Shown: positions 36,291 through 46,121, numbered from the stretch's first letter. The stretch is 64,000 bases of DNA from Rhizobium sp. ACO-34A (GCA_002600635.1 CP021373.1:310001-374000); one strand, 5' to 3'. A program made the numbers and translations. Notes: generated by a model not told the origin, from the sequence alone.

Positions 36291-37538
36291 TCAGATCAGC
36301 AAGGTCATGGGCTCTTCAACCGCACGCTTGAATGCCTGAAGCCATGAGGCGCCGACGGCTCCGTCAACCGCCCGGTGATCCACGGAGATCGTGCATTCCA
36401 TCATTGTCACGAATGCCAGCTGGCCGTCTCGCTCGACCGCCCTGCGTCCGGTCGCCCCCACGGCGAGTATGCCGCTCTGTGGCGGGTTGATGATGGCAGA
36501 GAAGGTTCGGACGCCGTACATTCCCAGATTGGAAATCGAGAACCCGCCACCCTGAAACTCTTCCGGCTTTAGCCGACCGTCGCGCGCCCTGGCCGCCAGG
36601 GACTTCATTTCGGCGGAGATCGTTCCAAGGCTCTTTTGATCCGCCTTCCGGATGACAGGCGTGATCAGTCCACCATCCGTGGCAACCGCGACGGCGATAT
36701 CGACATCATGCAATTGCAGCATCGCTTCGTCGGTCCACATGACATTGGCGTTGGGAACGGCACGCAGGGCATGGGCGACAGCCTTGATCACGAAGTCGTT
36801 GACGGAGATCCGGCTGGCGCTGTCGCGGGTTTCGTTGATGCGCGCACGAAGCGCGAGCAGTGCATCCATCTCGCAATCCGCGGTCAGATAGAAATGGGGA
36901 ACCGTCGTCTTCGACTCGAGCAGCCGGCGGGCGATAGTGCGGCGCATATTGGTGTGGGGAACGCTCGTGTATTCACCGATCCCCACAGGAATGGCGCCGA
37001 TGCCAGCAAGGCCCATGTCCGGCGACGGCGTGGAAACGAGAGGCCCGGTCGACGTCGGTAGTATTGCGCGTTCAACGTCGACCCGCACGATCCGCCCCTT
37101 CCAGCCTGTCCCGGTAATGCCATCGAGCGGAACTCCTCGTTCCACCGCGAGGCGGCGGGCGAGCGGCGAAGCCTTGTGACGCACCGATGTCGCCCCGATG
37201 GCATCCGCGGTCGTCGCAGAGACGATCGCGGAACTCGTCACCGCAGCCGGCGCAGGCGGTCGTCTCTCCGCAGCCACGGACAAGGAAGCGGCGTCCTCGC
37301 CTTCGTTCACCAGTACGGCGATCACCTGATTGACCGCGGCGCGATCACCGGCGGAAACGAGCAGTTTACCGATCAGCCCGTCCTGCTCGGCTTCCAGCTC
37401 CATGGTCGCCTTGTCTGTCTCGACCTCGGCAATCGGTTCTCCCTTGGCAACGCGGTCACCCTCGGCTTTCAGCCACCGGGCGATAACGGCTTCTTCCATT
37501 CCCGCGGACAATGCGGGCAACACGATTTCGTACGCCAT
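36291..37538 (-). CDS. Dihydrolipoamide acyltransferase (E2) of a 2-oxoacid/acetoin dehydrogenase complex
   Basis: A 415-residue E2 with one lipoyl domain (lipoylated K43 in ETDKATME), a peripheral-subunit-binding domain at about 120-157 and the acyltransferase core ending with active-site H388 in DHRAVDG. It starts 15 bases after the E1 fusion gene. No lipoamide dehydrogenase (E3) gene is in the cluster, so the complex must use an E3 encoded elsewhere. The pairing with sugar-type transport and SDR genes suggests cleavage of a 2-oxoacid or acyloin derived from the imported compound. Confidence 0.92.
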   Translation of the reverse strand: MAYEIVLPALSAGMEEAVIARWLKAEGDRVAKGEPIAEVETDKATMELEAEQDGLIGKLLVSAGDRAAVNQVIAVLVNEGEDAASLSVAAERRPPAPAAVTSSAIVSATTADAIGATSVRHKASPLARRLAVERGVPLDGITGTGWKGRIVRVDVERAILPTSTGPLVSTPSPDMGLAGIGAIPVGIGEYTSVPHTNMRRTIARRLLESKTTVPHFYLTADCEMDALLALRARINETRDSASRISVNDFVIKAVAHALRAVPNANVMWTDEAMLQLHDVDIAVAVATDGGLITPVIRKADQKSLGTISAEMKSLAARARDGRLKPEEFQGGGFSISNLGMYGVRTFSAIINPPQSGILAVGATGRRAVERDGQLAFVTMMECTISVDHRAVDGAVGASWLQAFKRAVEEPMTLLI

Positions 37539-37553
37539 TTTCGTTTCTCCGCC

Positions 37554-39749
37554 TCAGCTCGCGATCGGCAGGCCCTGCGCGGACATCACCGCCCGCAAGG
37601 CCGCTTCGATGTCTCCCGGCCGGGCCGCGGCCGCTGCTTCGAGAACCTTCGAGATAGAGGGTGAGGCTTCCGCCCCGTGAACCCGCGCCACCGGTTGGTC
37701 GAGCCAGTCGAAACAACGCCGCTGCAATTCATCGGCAAGCCAACCTCCGTAGGAGGTGCCCGACGAACCCTGCTCGACGATCAGGATATTCCCGGTCTTG
37801 CGAACGGAGGCTTCGACGGTTTCCCAGTCCAGCCCGGCGCGATCGAGGCTGCGAAGGTCGATGACTTCCGCGTCGACACCGAGCGCTTCGACCGATCGCA
37901 GCGTCTTCTCGACCATGGCCAGATAGGTAAGGATCGTCATCTTCGTTCCCGGACGCACGACCTTCGCCTTGCCCAGCGGGATGAAATAGTCGAGATCGTC
38001 GACGGGTGCCGGCCCCTTTGAAGCGTAGAGATCGACATGCTCGAGCACCAGCACCGGATCGCGGCAGAGCAATGCCGAATTCATCAGCCCGACATAGTCG
38101 AAAGGCGTCGAGGGCGCGACGATCCGCCAGCCCGGCGCGGTCGCGAAGATGCCGGCGGGGTCCATGGAATGCTGTGAACCATAGCCCGTTCCCATCGCGA
38201 CCTTGGTCCGCAACACGACCGGCATGTCGCTGTCGCCGCCGAACATGTGCCGTGCCTTGCCGATCTGGTTGAAGACCTGATCGGCCGCCACCCACATGAA
38301 ATCCGGATACATGAATTCGATCACGGGGCGGACGCGGCCATCGGCCGCCATGCCGCCGGCAATGCCGGTGAAGGCATTTTCGCTGATCGGCGTCCCGAGC
38401 ACCCGTCCGGGAAATTCATCGGCCAGACCCCGTGTGGCGCCGTTGGTTCCGCCCTTCAGGCGATGCACGTCCTCACCGAGCACGACAATCCGGTCGTCGG
38501 AGCGCATGCGCTGAGCCATGACCTCGGCGACCGTGTCGATGAAGCGCGCCTCGCCATTGATCGCGCCTCGAAAGCTTTCGAGTTCCTCGAAGCGTGTGCC
38601 ATCGAACTCGGAGAGATCGCCGCGAAGACCGAAATCGCGGAAGCTCTCCTGCGGCCAGAGCGCCGGAATGATCCTTTTCTTGCCCTCATGCATCTCGATC
38701 AGTTCCGCGGCCACCTCGTCCATCAACGCGACGCAACGATCACGAAGCGCCCTGACGGCATCCCCGCCAAGAGCCTGCCGCTGCATCAATTGGCTCGCCA
38801 TCGCATCGAGCGGATCGCGGGTACGCCACTCCGCCTCCTCATCCTTGGAGCGATAACCGAACGCGCTGCCCGGCAGCGGCCCGTTCTGATGGAAATAACG
38901 GTAGACATCCGCCTCGATGATCGTCGGCCCGCCACCGTCACGCATGATCTCGTTGGCCTTTTGCGAGGCCAGATAGACGGCGAGCGCATCCATGCCGTCC
39001 ACCTTGAAGGCCGGAATACCGAATGCCAGTCCGCGTGATGACAAACGGGGCTCGGCCGTCACTTCGTCGACATGCGTCGACACCGCATAGCGATTGTTCT
39101 CGATGAAGAAGCAGATCGGTAACCGCCAGGCTGCGGCGATGTTCATCGTTTCCAGTACGGAGCCGATATTGGTCGCGCCGTCGCCGAAATAGGTGTAGAC
39201 GACGTCGCCGGTTCCGGCGCGCTTATGCGCCCAGGCGGCGCCGGCCGCCATGGGGACTCCACCCCCGACGATCGCATTTGTACCCAGGTTGCCGGATTCG
39301 GCCCAGCGCAAATGCATGGAACCGCCGCGTCCCTTGCAGAAGCCCTGCGCGAGGCCGAGGATCTCGGCCAGGGTACGCTTTGCGAGTATCCTGATCTCTC
39401 CATCGAAGTCCGCCTTCGGATCGATACCGTCCGGTGCTATGTAGCCGAGAGCCTTGGCGAGAAACTGGTGATGGGCACGATGGGAACCGTTGACCTGGTC
39501 GCTCGCTCGAAGGGTGGCGGCCGATCCGATGGCGCCGCCCTCCTGTCCGATCGCCGAATGGGCCGGGCCATGGACAAGGCCTTGCCCCGCCAGTTCCAGG
39601 ACCTTTTCCTCGAACGCGCGAACAAGGTGCATTTCTGCCAGCATCGTCCCTCCGACCCCGAGATCAAAGGCGGCGTAGTCCGAGGCAACGGGTCTTATTT
39701 CTTGCCAGGCGCTCTTGGCGACAAGATCAATCTGGTCGGGCATTGTCAT
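37554..39749 (-). CDS. Fused E1 alpha/beta subunits of a thiamine-dependent 2-oxoacid/acetoin dehydrogenase
   Basis: The 731-residue protein joins an E1-alpha domain (about 1-335), with the thiamine diphosphate motif GDGATN at 189-194 closing at NN 218-219, to an E1-beta domain (about 390-720). The beta half carries VLGEDVHRLKGGTNGATRGL, ENAFTGIAGGMA and the C-terminal VEQGSSGTSYGGWLADEL. Alpha and beta are normally separate genes. The family covers pyruvate, branched-chain and acetoin dehydrogenases, and the specificity is not decidable by eye. It precedes the E2 gene and follows two SDR genes in one minus-strand operon. Confidence 0.92.
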   Translation of the reverse strand: MTMPDQIDLVAKSAWQEIRPVASDYAAFDLGVGGTMLAEMHLVRAFEEKVLELAGQGLVHGPAHSAIGQEGGAIGSAATLRASDQVNGSHRAHHQFLAKALGYIAPDGIDPKADFDGEIRILAKRTLAEILGLAQGFCKGRGGSMHLRWAESGNLGTNAIVGGGVPMAAGAAWAHKRAGTGDVVYTYFGDGATNIGSVLETMNIAAAWRLPICFFIENNRYAVSTHVDEVTAEPRLSSRGLAFGIPAFKVDGMDALAVYLASQKANEIMRDGGGPTIIEADVYRYFHQNGPLPGSAFGYRSKDEEAEWRTRDPLDAMASQLMQRQALGGDAVRALRDRCVALMDEVAAELIEMHEGKKRIIPALWPQESFRDFGLRGDLSEFDGTRFEELESFRGAINGEARFIDTVAEVMAQRMRSDDRIVVLGEDVHRLKGGTNGATRGLADEFPGRVLGTPISENAFTGIAGGMAADGRVRPVIEFMYPDFMWVAADQVFNQIGKARHMFGGDSDMPVVLRTKVAMGTGYGSQHSMDPAGIFATAPGWRIVAPSTPFDYVGLMNSALLCRDPVLVLEHVDLYASKGPAPVDDLDYFIPLGKAKVVRPGTKMTILTYLAMVEKTLRSVEALGVDAEVIDLRSLDRAGLDWETVEASVRKTGNILIVEQGSSGTSYGGWLADELQRRCFDWLDQPVARVHGAEASPSISKVLEAAAAARPGDIEAALRAVMSAQGLPIAS

Positions 39750-39801
39750 CTCCGCGATTGCGAGTTGTCATTTTAGGTTGGGTGCGTGGCGACGGCCGGG
39801 G

Positions 39802-40545
39802 TCACGCCGCAAGGAAGCCGCCGTCCACCGGCAGGATGGTGCCGGTGATGTAGCTCGCCATCGATGAGGCGAGGAAAACCACGGGATCGACGACCTCACC
39901 GGTCTCACCGATCCGCTTCATCATCACCCGGTTCATGAACCAGTCGGCGCCGCCCGGACGATTGAGCTGGGCCACCGCCATTTCGCTCATCATGATGCCG
40001 GGCGCGACCGCGTTGACCCTGATCCCGTGCGGCGCGAGATCGCGGGCCATGACCTGCGTCAGCGAGCGTACCGCGCCCTTGGAAACCACGTAGCCGGCCG
40101 TGGAGCCTCCGGCAACGAAACCCGCCACCGAGCAGAGGTGAACGATGTTTCCCTTCGCGGCCTTGAGAGCCGGCACGAAAGCGTGCGAGACATTGAATGT
40201 GCCCTCGAGATTGACCGCGATCACCCGGTCCCAGACCCCCTCGGCCTCGACGCTGCCGAATTCGGCCCGGCCGGCAACGCCGGCATTGTTGACAAGAATG
40301 TCGAGGCTTTCGATTTGTCCGGCGAATGCCTTGACGTTTTCGCGGTCGGTGACGTCGAGTTTCCGGCCTTCGGCCTCAAGGCCGCGCGAGCGCAGTGCAT
40401 CGGCCTGCCTTTCCGCGTGCTCGCCATCGATATCGGCAAGGATCACACGTGCACCCTGCTCCGCCATGCCGGCGGCTATGGCCGCGCCAAGCCCCCTGCC
40501 GGCACCGGTAACCAGCGCCAATCTGCCACTCAGCAGCCCTGTCAT
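39802..40545 (-). CDS. SDR family oxidoreductase
   Basis: A classical 247-residue SDR with cofactor motif TGAGRGLG, NNAG, the serine strand VHLCSVAG and active-site YVVSK. The Asp after the second strand (LADID) suggests NAD(H). It is encoded between another SDR and the E1 fusion gene with short gaps, so it probably makes the keto group later attacked by the E1/E2 complex (inference). Confidence 0.92.
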   Translation of the reverse strand: MTGLLSGRLALVTGAGRGLGAAIAAGMAEQGARVILADIDGEHAERQADALRSRGLEAEGRKLDVTDRENVKAFAGQIESLDILVNNAGVAGRAEFGSVEAEGVWDRVIAVNLEGTFNVSHAFVPALKAAKGNIVHLCSVAGFVAGGSTAGYVVSKGAVRSLTQVMARDLAPHGIRVNAVAPGIMMSEMAVAQLNRPGGADWFMNRVMMKRIGETGEVVDPVVFLASSMASYITGTILPVDGGFLAA

Positions 40546-40563
40546 ATTCTCTCCCTCCGGCCC

Positions 40564-41325
40564 TCAGGCCATGTAGATCCCGCCGTTGACCTGGATGGTT
40601 TCGCCCGTGACGAAGCTTGCCGCCGAACTGCACAGGAAGGCGACGACGGACGCGATTTCCGAGGCGCTTCCGAGCCTTTTCAAAGGGGTTTGGGCCAGCG
40701 TCTCGTCGCCACGCGTTTTCATGAGCTCCGCGATCATCGGGGTCTCGATAATGCCCGGCGCCACCCCGTTGACGCGGGTACGCGGCGCCAGTTCGCGGGC
40801 AAGAGCGCGCGTGAAGGAAACCATCGCGCCTTTTGTCGCGCCGTAATGGGCGTTGCTGAATGCCCCGCGATAAGCCGCCAGAGATGCCAGTGTCACGATG
40901 GAGGAATCGTCCTTCAACACATCGAGCGCGCGACGGCAGAGAAAAAACACGCCATCGAGATTGATCGACATCGTTCGCGTCCAGTCCTCGTCCGTCATCT
41001 CGGCGAAGGGTCTGGATTGATAGATACCCGCGGAGGGCACCAGAAAGTCGATCCCCCCGAAACGCTCGGCTGCAAGCGCCACTGCCCTTTCGGCGTCCGC
41101 AGCGCTTGAAGCGTCGGCCCGCAGCCATGCGACCCGTCGGGGCTCGTTAAGCGAGCCGGCGAAAGCTTCGAGCGCTGCAACGTCGAGATCGGTGAGAACG
41201 AGATTGGCCCCGGCTTCGTGGAACGTTCTCGCGATAGCCCCGCCGATGCCTCCGCTGGCGCCCGTCAGGAGCAGCGTGCGGTTGCTGAAATCGAATGTCG
41301 TGTTGGCGGATGTCATGTTCGCCAT
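40564..41325 (-). CDS. SDR family oxidoreductase
   Basis: A 253-residue SDR with cofactor motif TGASGGIGG, active site YGATK and catalytic serine strand VTLASLAA. The usual NNAG is replaced by VPSAG. Aspartates after the second strand (LTDLD) suggest NAD(H). Two ATG codons (41325 and 41316) are possible; GGGAGGAA lies directly ahead of the first, which makes the second equally plausible. It sits between the transporter ATPase and the second SDR. Confidence 0.9.
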   Translation of the reverse strand: MANMTSANTTFDFSNRTLLLTGASGGIGGAIARTFHEAGANLVLTDLDVAALEAFAGSLNEPRRVAWLRADASSAADAERAVALAAERFGGIDFLVPSAGIYQSRPFAEMTDEDWTRTMSINLDGVFFLCRRALDVLKDDSSIVTLASLAAYRGAFSNAHYGATKGAMVSFTRALARELAPRTRVNGVAPGIIETPMIAELMKTRGDETLAQTPLKRLGSASEIASVVAFLCSSAASFVTGETIQVNGGIYMA

Positions 41326-41349
41326 TTCCTCCCTGCTCTCGCCCGTCTG

Positions 41350-42852
41350 CTAGTGAACCGCGGCGTACATGATCTTTTCTTCCGTCGCCGAGCCGGGCGT
41401 GAACTCCTCCACGACACGTCCCTGGCGGCAGACAAGGATGCGGTCCGACAGCACCATGATTTCCGGCAGGTAGGACGAGATCACCATGACCGCGATGCCG
41501 CTGTTGGCGAGATCCTCGATCACCTTGTGAATTTCGGCGATGGCGCCGACATCGACGCCGCGCGTCGGCTCGTCGAAAATCACGAGGCGGGGCTTCTGCA
41601 CCAGCGCCTTGGCGATCACCACCTTCTGCTGGTTGCCACCCGAGAGCTCGACGATGCGGGCATTGGGATTGATCGCGCGGATCTGCAGGATCTTCGACCA
41701 TTCCTCGGTGACGTCGCGCGCGGCGGAATTGAGAACGACACCTCCGGGCGGCGCTTCAATCGCAAGCTTGCCCATGTGAATGTTCTGCGAGATCGTCATC
41801 GTCTCGAAGAAGCCTTCCGCCTTGCGGTCCTCCGTGATGTAGACGATGCCATCCATCACCGCCGAGCGCGGCTCGCGGTAGCGGATCGGCCGATCGTCGA
41901 AATGCACCTCGCCACCGTGGAAAATATTGCGCTTGATCACGCCGGAAACGATTTTCGCGGTTTCGGTACGGCCGGAACCGATCAGGCCGAACATGCCGGT
42001 GACCTGGCCGGCATAGACCGAAAACGAGGTGTTGCGGACCATCGACCCCATCGAGAGGTTCTCGACGCTGAGAACCTTGCGACCGGGTTTGCGGGCATCT
42101 TCATCCCCGCGCTTGCGACCATAGAGTTCGTTGGAAAGCGTCCGCCCCACCATCGCGCGGATGACGCTGTCGCGATCGAAGTTCCTGGTGTCGTCCGAGG
42201 CGACCAGCTCTCCGTCGCGCAGGATGGTGATGCGATCCGATATCGTCAGCGCTTCTTCCAGCGCGTGACTGATGAACAGGATCGAAACGCCGCTCTGGCG
42301 CAGGCGCTCGACCAGTGAGAAGAAGTAGTGTTTTTCTTCGGGCGTCAGCGTTGCGGTCGGCTCGTCGAAGATGATGACCTGCGACTTCAGCCGGACCGCC
42401 CGCGCGATCTCGACGAGCTGCTTCTGGGCCGCGCCGAGACTGGCAACCGTTGCCCAGGGATCGACGTTGAAATTGAGCGAGGACAGGAACTGCTGCGCGG
42501 CGATGTAAAGTCCCCGCAGCCGGTTGAACAGTTTTTCGTCGCCCAGATAGAGATTTTGCGCGACCGTCATCGACGGTACGAGGCTTGTTTCCTGAAACAC
42601 CATGGCGATGCCGTTCCGCAAAGCCTCGGCCGGTCCCTGGAACGCGACCTCCCGGCCTTGAAACAGGATATTGCCCGTCGAAGGAGGCGTTACACCGGCG
42701 ATCATCTTGCTGAGCGTCGATTTTCCCGCTCCGTTTTCACCGAGCAGCGCATGGATCTCCCCCTTCCGGAGATTGAAGTCGACGTTCCTGATGGCGTGGA
42801 CGCCACGATATTCCTTCGAAACGTTCTTGAGCTCGATCAGTGGATGGTTCAT
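41350..42852 (-). CDS. Sugar ABC transporter ATP-binding protein, tandem domains (RbsA type)
   Basis: A 500-residue CUT2 ATPase. Domain one has Walker A GENGAGKST, LGAAQKQLVEIARAV and VIIFDEPTA. Domain two has a degenerate P-loop (GLIGSGRTE), signature LSGGNQQKVVIAKAL and VIFDEPTRGVDVG. It overlaps the SMP-30-like gene by four bases. It serves the importer whose permeases are encoded at 43934-46054 and 47168-48160. Confidence 0.94.
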   Translation of the reverse strand: MNHPLIELKNVSKEYRGVHAIRNVDFNLRKGEIHALLGENGAGKSTLSKMIAGVTPPSTGNILFQGREVAFQGPAEALRNGIAMVFQETSLVPSMTVAQNLYLGDEKLFNRLRGLYIAAQQFLSSLNFNVDPWATVASLGAAQKQLVEIARAVRLKSQVIIFDEPTATLTPEEKHYFFSLVERLRQSGVSILFISHALEEALTISDRITILRDGELVASDDTRNFDRDSVIRAMVGRTLSNELYGRKRGDEDARKPGRKVLSVENLSMGSMVRNTSFSVYAGQVTGMFGLIGSGRTETAKIVSGVIKRNIFHGGEVHFDDRPIRYREPRSAVMDGIVYITEDRKAEGFFETMTISQNIHMGKLAIEAPPGGVVLNSAARDVTEEWSKILQIRAINPNARIVELSGGNQQKVVIAKALVQKPRLVIFDEPTRGVDVGAIAEIHKVIEDLANSGIAVMVISSYLPEIMVLSDRILVCRQGRVVEEFTPGSATEEKIMYAAVH

Positions 42853-43937
42853 TGCCCCGCTCCTCCGTTGGGCGCAGCCGAAAGGGACAGGACCGCGTCG
42901 CCACCTCTTGAGGTCACGAACAGGCGTCCATCACTGACGACGCTGCTGGTAATGCCGTGGCGCCTGCCGTCGGCGCGGCTATGCAGGCTCGCTTGCGGCA
43001 CGAAGTCTTCGCCAAGCCTGACGAGCAGACCGTAGGAGCGCGTCGGCGCCCACGGTTTCAGGACACCGAGCTGCTTGACCGCTCCGCCCTGAAGCGGTTC
43101 CCGGAAACTTGCGCTGGGTCGCAACGTGGGCGCCATCCACAGTTCCGGTTCGATGTCCCGCATCATCGTTTCGCGGAATTCCTTTTCCCGCAGGATGAAT
43201 TCGATCATCTGGCGACGCGGTGCAAAGAGGCTGAGCCAGGTGTGGCCACCCCCGACCGACAAACGGCCGGGATAGGCGGGAAGATTGCCGAGCTGGGTCT
43301 GCGGCGTTGCCCCGGAAAGCGCGACGAGGCGGTGTCGCCATGCCTCGCTCACGACAACCCGGCCGTCAGCCAAAGCCAAGACGCCTGCCGGCCACGCCAG
43401 ACGCTGCGCGAGCGGCGTGCTTTCGCCCGGCAGCGATACCCGGAGAACGCAACCGGTCGCGCCACCGCGCAACAGATCGCACGCCCAGTCCGACGCGGTG
43501 ACCTGGGAGGATCCCACTGCGACCACCAGGTGCTCCTTGCCCTGAAAACAAAGCGCGGTCACACATTGCGCCTGGGAGGGCTCGAGCCGAAGGACGTTTC
43601 CGTCCGTCGGTCCGCCCCGAATGACGATACCGGCACCCGCGACCGCAATGGCCAGTGTGTCGCCGCCGTCGCTTGCCATGGCCAGGACGACATTTTCAAA
43701 GGTTGCGATGCGCTCCGGCTCGCCATTGGAATTTGCCGCCAGCAGATCCCGGCCGGACGAGAAGAGCACCCTGCCCTGATGCAGGACAAGATTGTCGGGA
43801 GCGACGACTTCGTGCTCCAGCGTTGCCCGATCCAGCGCGTCGTTGGGCAACAGCGCGCCATCCATGGGTGGCACTGTCACGGCGGCGTCGCCGGCACCGA
43901 AGAAATTGTCGTAAGCGCGTTTGACGAAGGAAATCAT
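42849..43937 (-). CDS. SMP-30/strictosidine-synthase-like beta-propeller protein
   Basis: A 362-residue protein read as a six-bladed propeller of the SMP-30/gluconolactonase/LRE and strictosidine synthase-like superfamily (PDNLVLHQGRVLFSSGRDLL; WPAGVLALADGRVVVSEAWR; LGNLPAYPGRLSVGGG). The last two motifs parallel the fused SMP-30 domain encoded just upstream (PNGICMTGDGESLLFAETW; LPGYPDNINIASDG), so the two are probably diverged duplicates. The start at 43937 overlaps the upstream stop by four bases. No signal peptide is visible, so it is probably cytoplasmic. A lactonase role is likely but unproven. Confidence 0.8.
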   Translation of the reverse strand: MISFVKRAYDNFFGAGDAAVTVPPMDGALLPNDALDRATLEHEVVAPDNLVLHQGRVLFSSGRDLLAANSNGEPERIATFENVVLAMASDGGDTLAIAVAGAGIVIRGGPTDGNVLRLEPSQAQCVTALCFQGKEHLVVAVGSSQVTASDWACDLLRGGATGCVLRVSLPGESTPLAQRLAWPAGVLALADGRVVVSEAWRHRLVALSGATPQTQLGNLPAYPGRLSVGGGHTWLSLFAPRRQMIEFILREKEFRETMMRDIEPELWMAPTLRPSASFREPLQGGAVKQLGVLKPWAPTRSYGLLVRLGEDFVPQASLHSRADGRRHGITSSVVSDGRLFVTSRGGDAVLSLSAAPNGGAGQ

Positions 43938-46054
43938 GCCCGCCCCCAATAGGCCTTCTGGCTCGTCCATTGCGGATCGGCGTCCGGCAAGCGGTATCGG
44001 CCGATACGGTTGTTGTTGATGCCTCCGAGATAGAGGTAGCCCTTGTGTTCGCGGATCGAAGTGATCTGCGGATGGGCGTCGCCCACCAGATCCCAGAGGG
44101 ATTCCGTCACCTGACCGTCGAGAGTGAATTTCAGAACGCAACCGGTGTTCAGGTTCGGATAGAGCCATTCGTCCATCGCCACGCGCTGCGCCATGCGTCG
44201 CCGAAACGCCGGGAAGGTAAGGCTGAGGTCGAAGACAGGCGACCGCATGCCCGCAAGCGCGCACCAGAAGGTGCCATCGGAGGCGATATTGATATTGTCG
44301 GGATAGCCCGGCAGATCGGCGATGACCGTCTCCACCTTGCCCTTCCGGCTTCCCGCGAACCAGAAACGGCTGATGCGGCAGGCCCAGGTTTCGGCGAACA
44401 GCAGAGACTCGCCATCGCCGGTCATGCAGATACCGTTCGGGAAAATACGTCCGGTGAGCACCGTTCGCGTCGTCCCGGTCTTCGGATCATAGGCGATGAT
44501 CCGTCCGTTGCCCCGGCTTTCCAGAGCGTCGACGGCCCAGTCGGAGACGCCGTAGCGGATGGTTGCCTCGCTGAAGAAGACCCGGCCGTCCGCGGCGATA
44601 TCCAGATCGTCGGCCATGCGGATGCGAGAGTCGTCGATGATGGAAAAGACGCTCCGGTTGGTTTCGTCCGAGAGACGGACGATTTCGCGGTTCGGCGTCA
44701 CCTTGTAGAGCCCCATGCCCGCCACGCAGGCATGAAGGTTGTCGTCGGCATCGAATGCCAGCCCAAGCGGGAAGCCGCCGAGGTGCACGAAGACTTCCGA
44801 GCGGGTGTAGTCGGGCGCGAGAAAGCGCACGATATCGCCCTGTCGTCCGCCGGTGTAAAGATTGTCGTTGGAATCGAAGATCATGTCTTCCGGACCGTCC
44901 AGCTCGCCAAGGCCGATCGACGACACCTGGCCGAGCCGGTTGTTGACGGCATAGGGCGACGTGGAACCCGAGCGCGTCTCCGGCGATGCCGGAAGCTCGA
45001 AATGCGTCGGCGAGACATAGACCCGCGACAGAAGCTTGTGACGGTTCTTCAGCCAGCGAATGTCGACGGCGACGGCGAGCAGGAGAAGAAGCCCCAGAAC
45101 CATGGGCGTGGCGCCACTCGCAAGATCCAGACGGATCAGGCTGTTGGTGACGAGCAGCACGATCACCGTGCCGATCATGGCCTTGAAGACGGACCCCCGA
45201 CCACCGCCGAGGCTGACGCCGCCCAGAACGGCCGCGGTCAGGACGGTGACTTCCATGCCCATGCCGGCTTCGGGGCTGACGCTGCTCAAGCGGGCGGCGT
45301 AGAAGAGACCACCGGTCGCGGCGAACATGCCGGAGATGACATAGGTGAGGCATACCGTTCGCCGCACGGAGATACCGGCATTGTAGGCGGAACGTCTGGA
45401 GCCGCCGACCGCAAGAATGTGCCAGCCAAACCGCGTACGGCTCATCACGACATGCGCGATGACGGCGACTGCCGCAAGCAGCACGAAGTTGATCGGTACG
45501 CCGTAGACATCGCCCTCGCCGAGGAAGAACCAGGCATCGGAGTCGTTCATCGCCATGCCCACCTTGCGGGCATAGGTGAGCACCAGGAGGTCGACCACGG
45601 CACGCACGATGATCAGCGTCGCCAGCGTCGTCAAGAAGGCCCTCAGACGGAGGTAACCGACGAGCACTCCGTTCACCAATCCTACCAGGGCGCCAACGGC
45701 GATCACCGTCGGAATGGCGAAGTAGAGCGGCCAGCCGAGATAATTGATCAGCGTCAGCGCGACAAAGTTTGCCAGAGCAAACACCGAACCAACGCTGAGA
45801 TCGATGCCGCCCGCCAGCATGACGATGGCCAGCCCCATCGTGACGAATGCCACCTCACCGAGCTGACGTGCGAGGTCGGCAAAACCGGCAAGCGTGAAGA
45901 AGTCCGCTATCAGGGCGCCGAACAGCCCAACCACGATGACGAAGAAGAGAAAGGGGATCGCGTTGTCGATCCAGCTCTTGGAGAGCAGCTCGCCAAGCAG
46001 GTGATCCGGAACGAGCCGGTAACGCCACTTGGAATAGGATTGATTAAGGGACAT
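43934..46054 (-). CDS. ABC transporter permease fused to an SMP-30/gluconolactonase-like domain
   Basis: In this 706-residue protein, residues 1 to about 335 are a CUT2 permease (the RbsC pattern LAGGIDLSVGSVFAL near 80-95, and the loop AAVLGGVSLGGGRGSVFKAMIG at about 274-295). Residues from about 370 to the end are an SMP-30/strictosidine-synthase-like propeller with EDMIFDSNDNLYTGG, RMADDLDIAADGRVFFSEA, PNGICMTGD and LPGYPDNINIASDG. RbsC-type permeases have a cytoplasmic C-terminus, so the propeller is expected on the inner face of the membrane, where it could act on the substrate as it emerges. The frame is open across the junction with no sign of a sequencing artefact. Confidence 0.9.
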   Translation of the reverse strand: MSLNQSYSKWRYRLVPDHLLGELLSKSWIDNAIPFLFFVIVVGLFGALIADFFTLAGFADLARQLGEVAFVTMGLAIVMLAGGIDLSVGSVFALANFVALTLINYLGWPLYFAIPTVIAVGALVGLVNGVLVGYLRLRAFLTTLATLIIVRAVVDLLVLTYARKVGMAMNDSDAWFFLGEGDVYGVPINFVLLAAVAVIAHVVMSRTRFGWHILAVGGSRRSAYNAGISVRRTVCLTYVISGMFAATGGLFYAARLSSVSPEAGMGMEVTVLTAAVLGGVSLGGGRGSVFKAMIGTVIVLLVTNSLIRLDLASGATPMVLGLLLLLAVAVDIRWLKNRHKLLSRVYVSPTHFELPASPETRSGSTSPYAVNNRLGQVSSIGLGELDGPEDMIFDSNDNLYTGGRQGDIVRFLAPDYTRSEVFVHLGGFPLGLAFDADDNLHACVAGMGLYKVTPNREIVRLSDETNRSVFSIIDDSRIRMADDLDIAADGRVFFSEATIRYGVSDWAVDALESRGNGRIIAYDPKTGTTRTVLTGRIFPNGICMTGDGESLLFAETWACRISRFWFAGSRKGKVETVIADLPGYPDNINIASDGTFWCALAGMRSPVFDLSLTFPAFRRRMAQRVAMDEWLYPNLNTGCVLKFTLDGQVTESLWDLVGDAHPQITSIREHKGYLYLGGINNNRIGRYRLPDADPQWTSQKAYWGRA

Positions 46055-46087
46055 GCGCAGACGCCTCGGGTCGTGTCGGGTCAAGGA

Positions 46088-46113
46088 GGGGCACGCCGTT
46101 TTAGACGTGCCCC
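46088..46113 (-). other. Intercistronic hairpin after the sugar-binding protein gene
   Basis: GGGGCACG (46088-46095) and CGTGCCCC (46106-46113) form a perfect 8-base stem with a 10-base loop. It lies eight bases after the binding protein stop on the coding strand and before the permease-SMP-30 gene, like the hairpins at 22889-22917 and 29972-29995. Confidence 0.55.
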
Positions 46114-46121
46114 CTGGCGTT

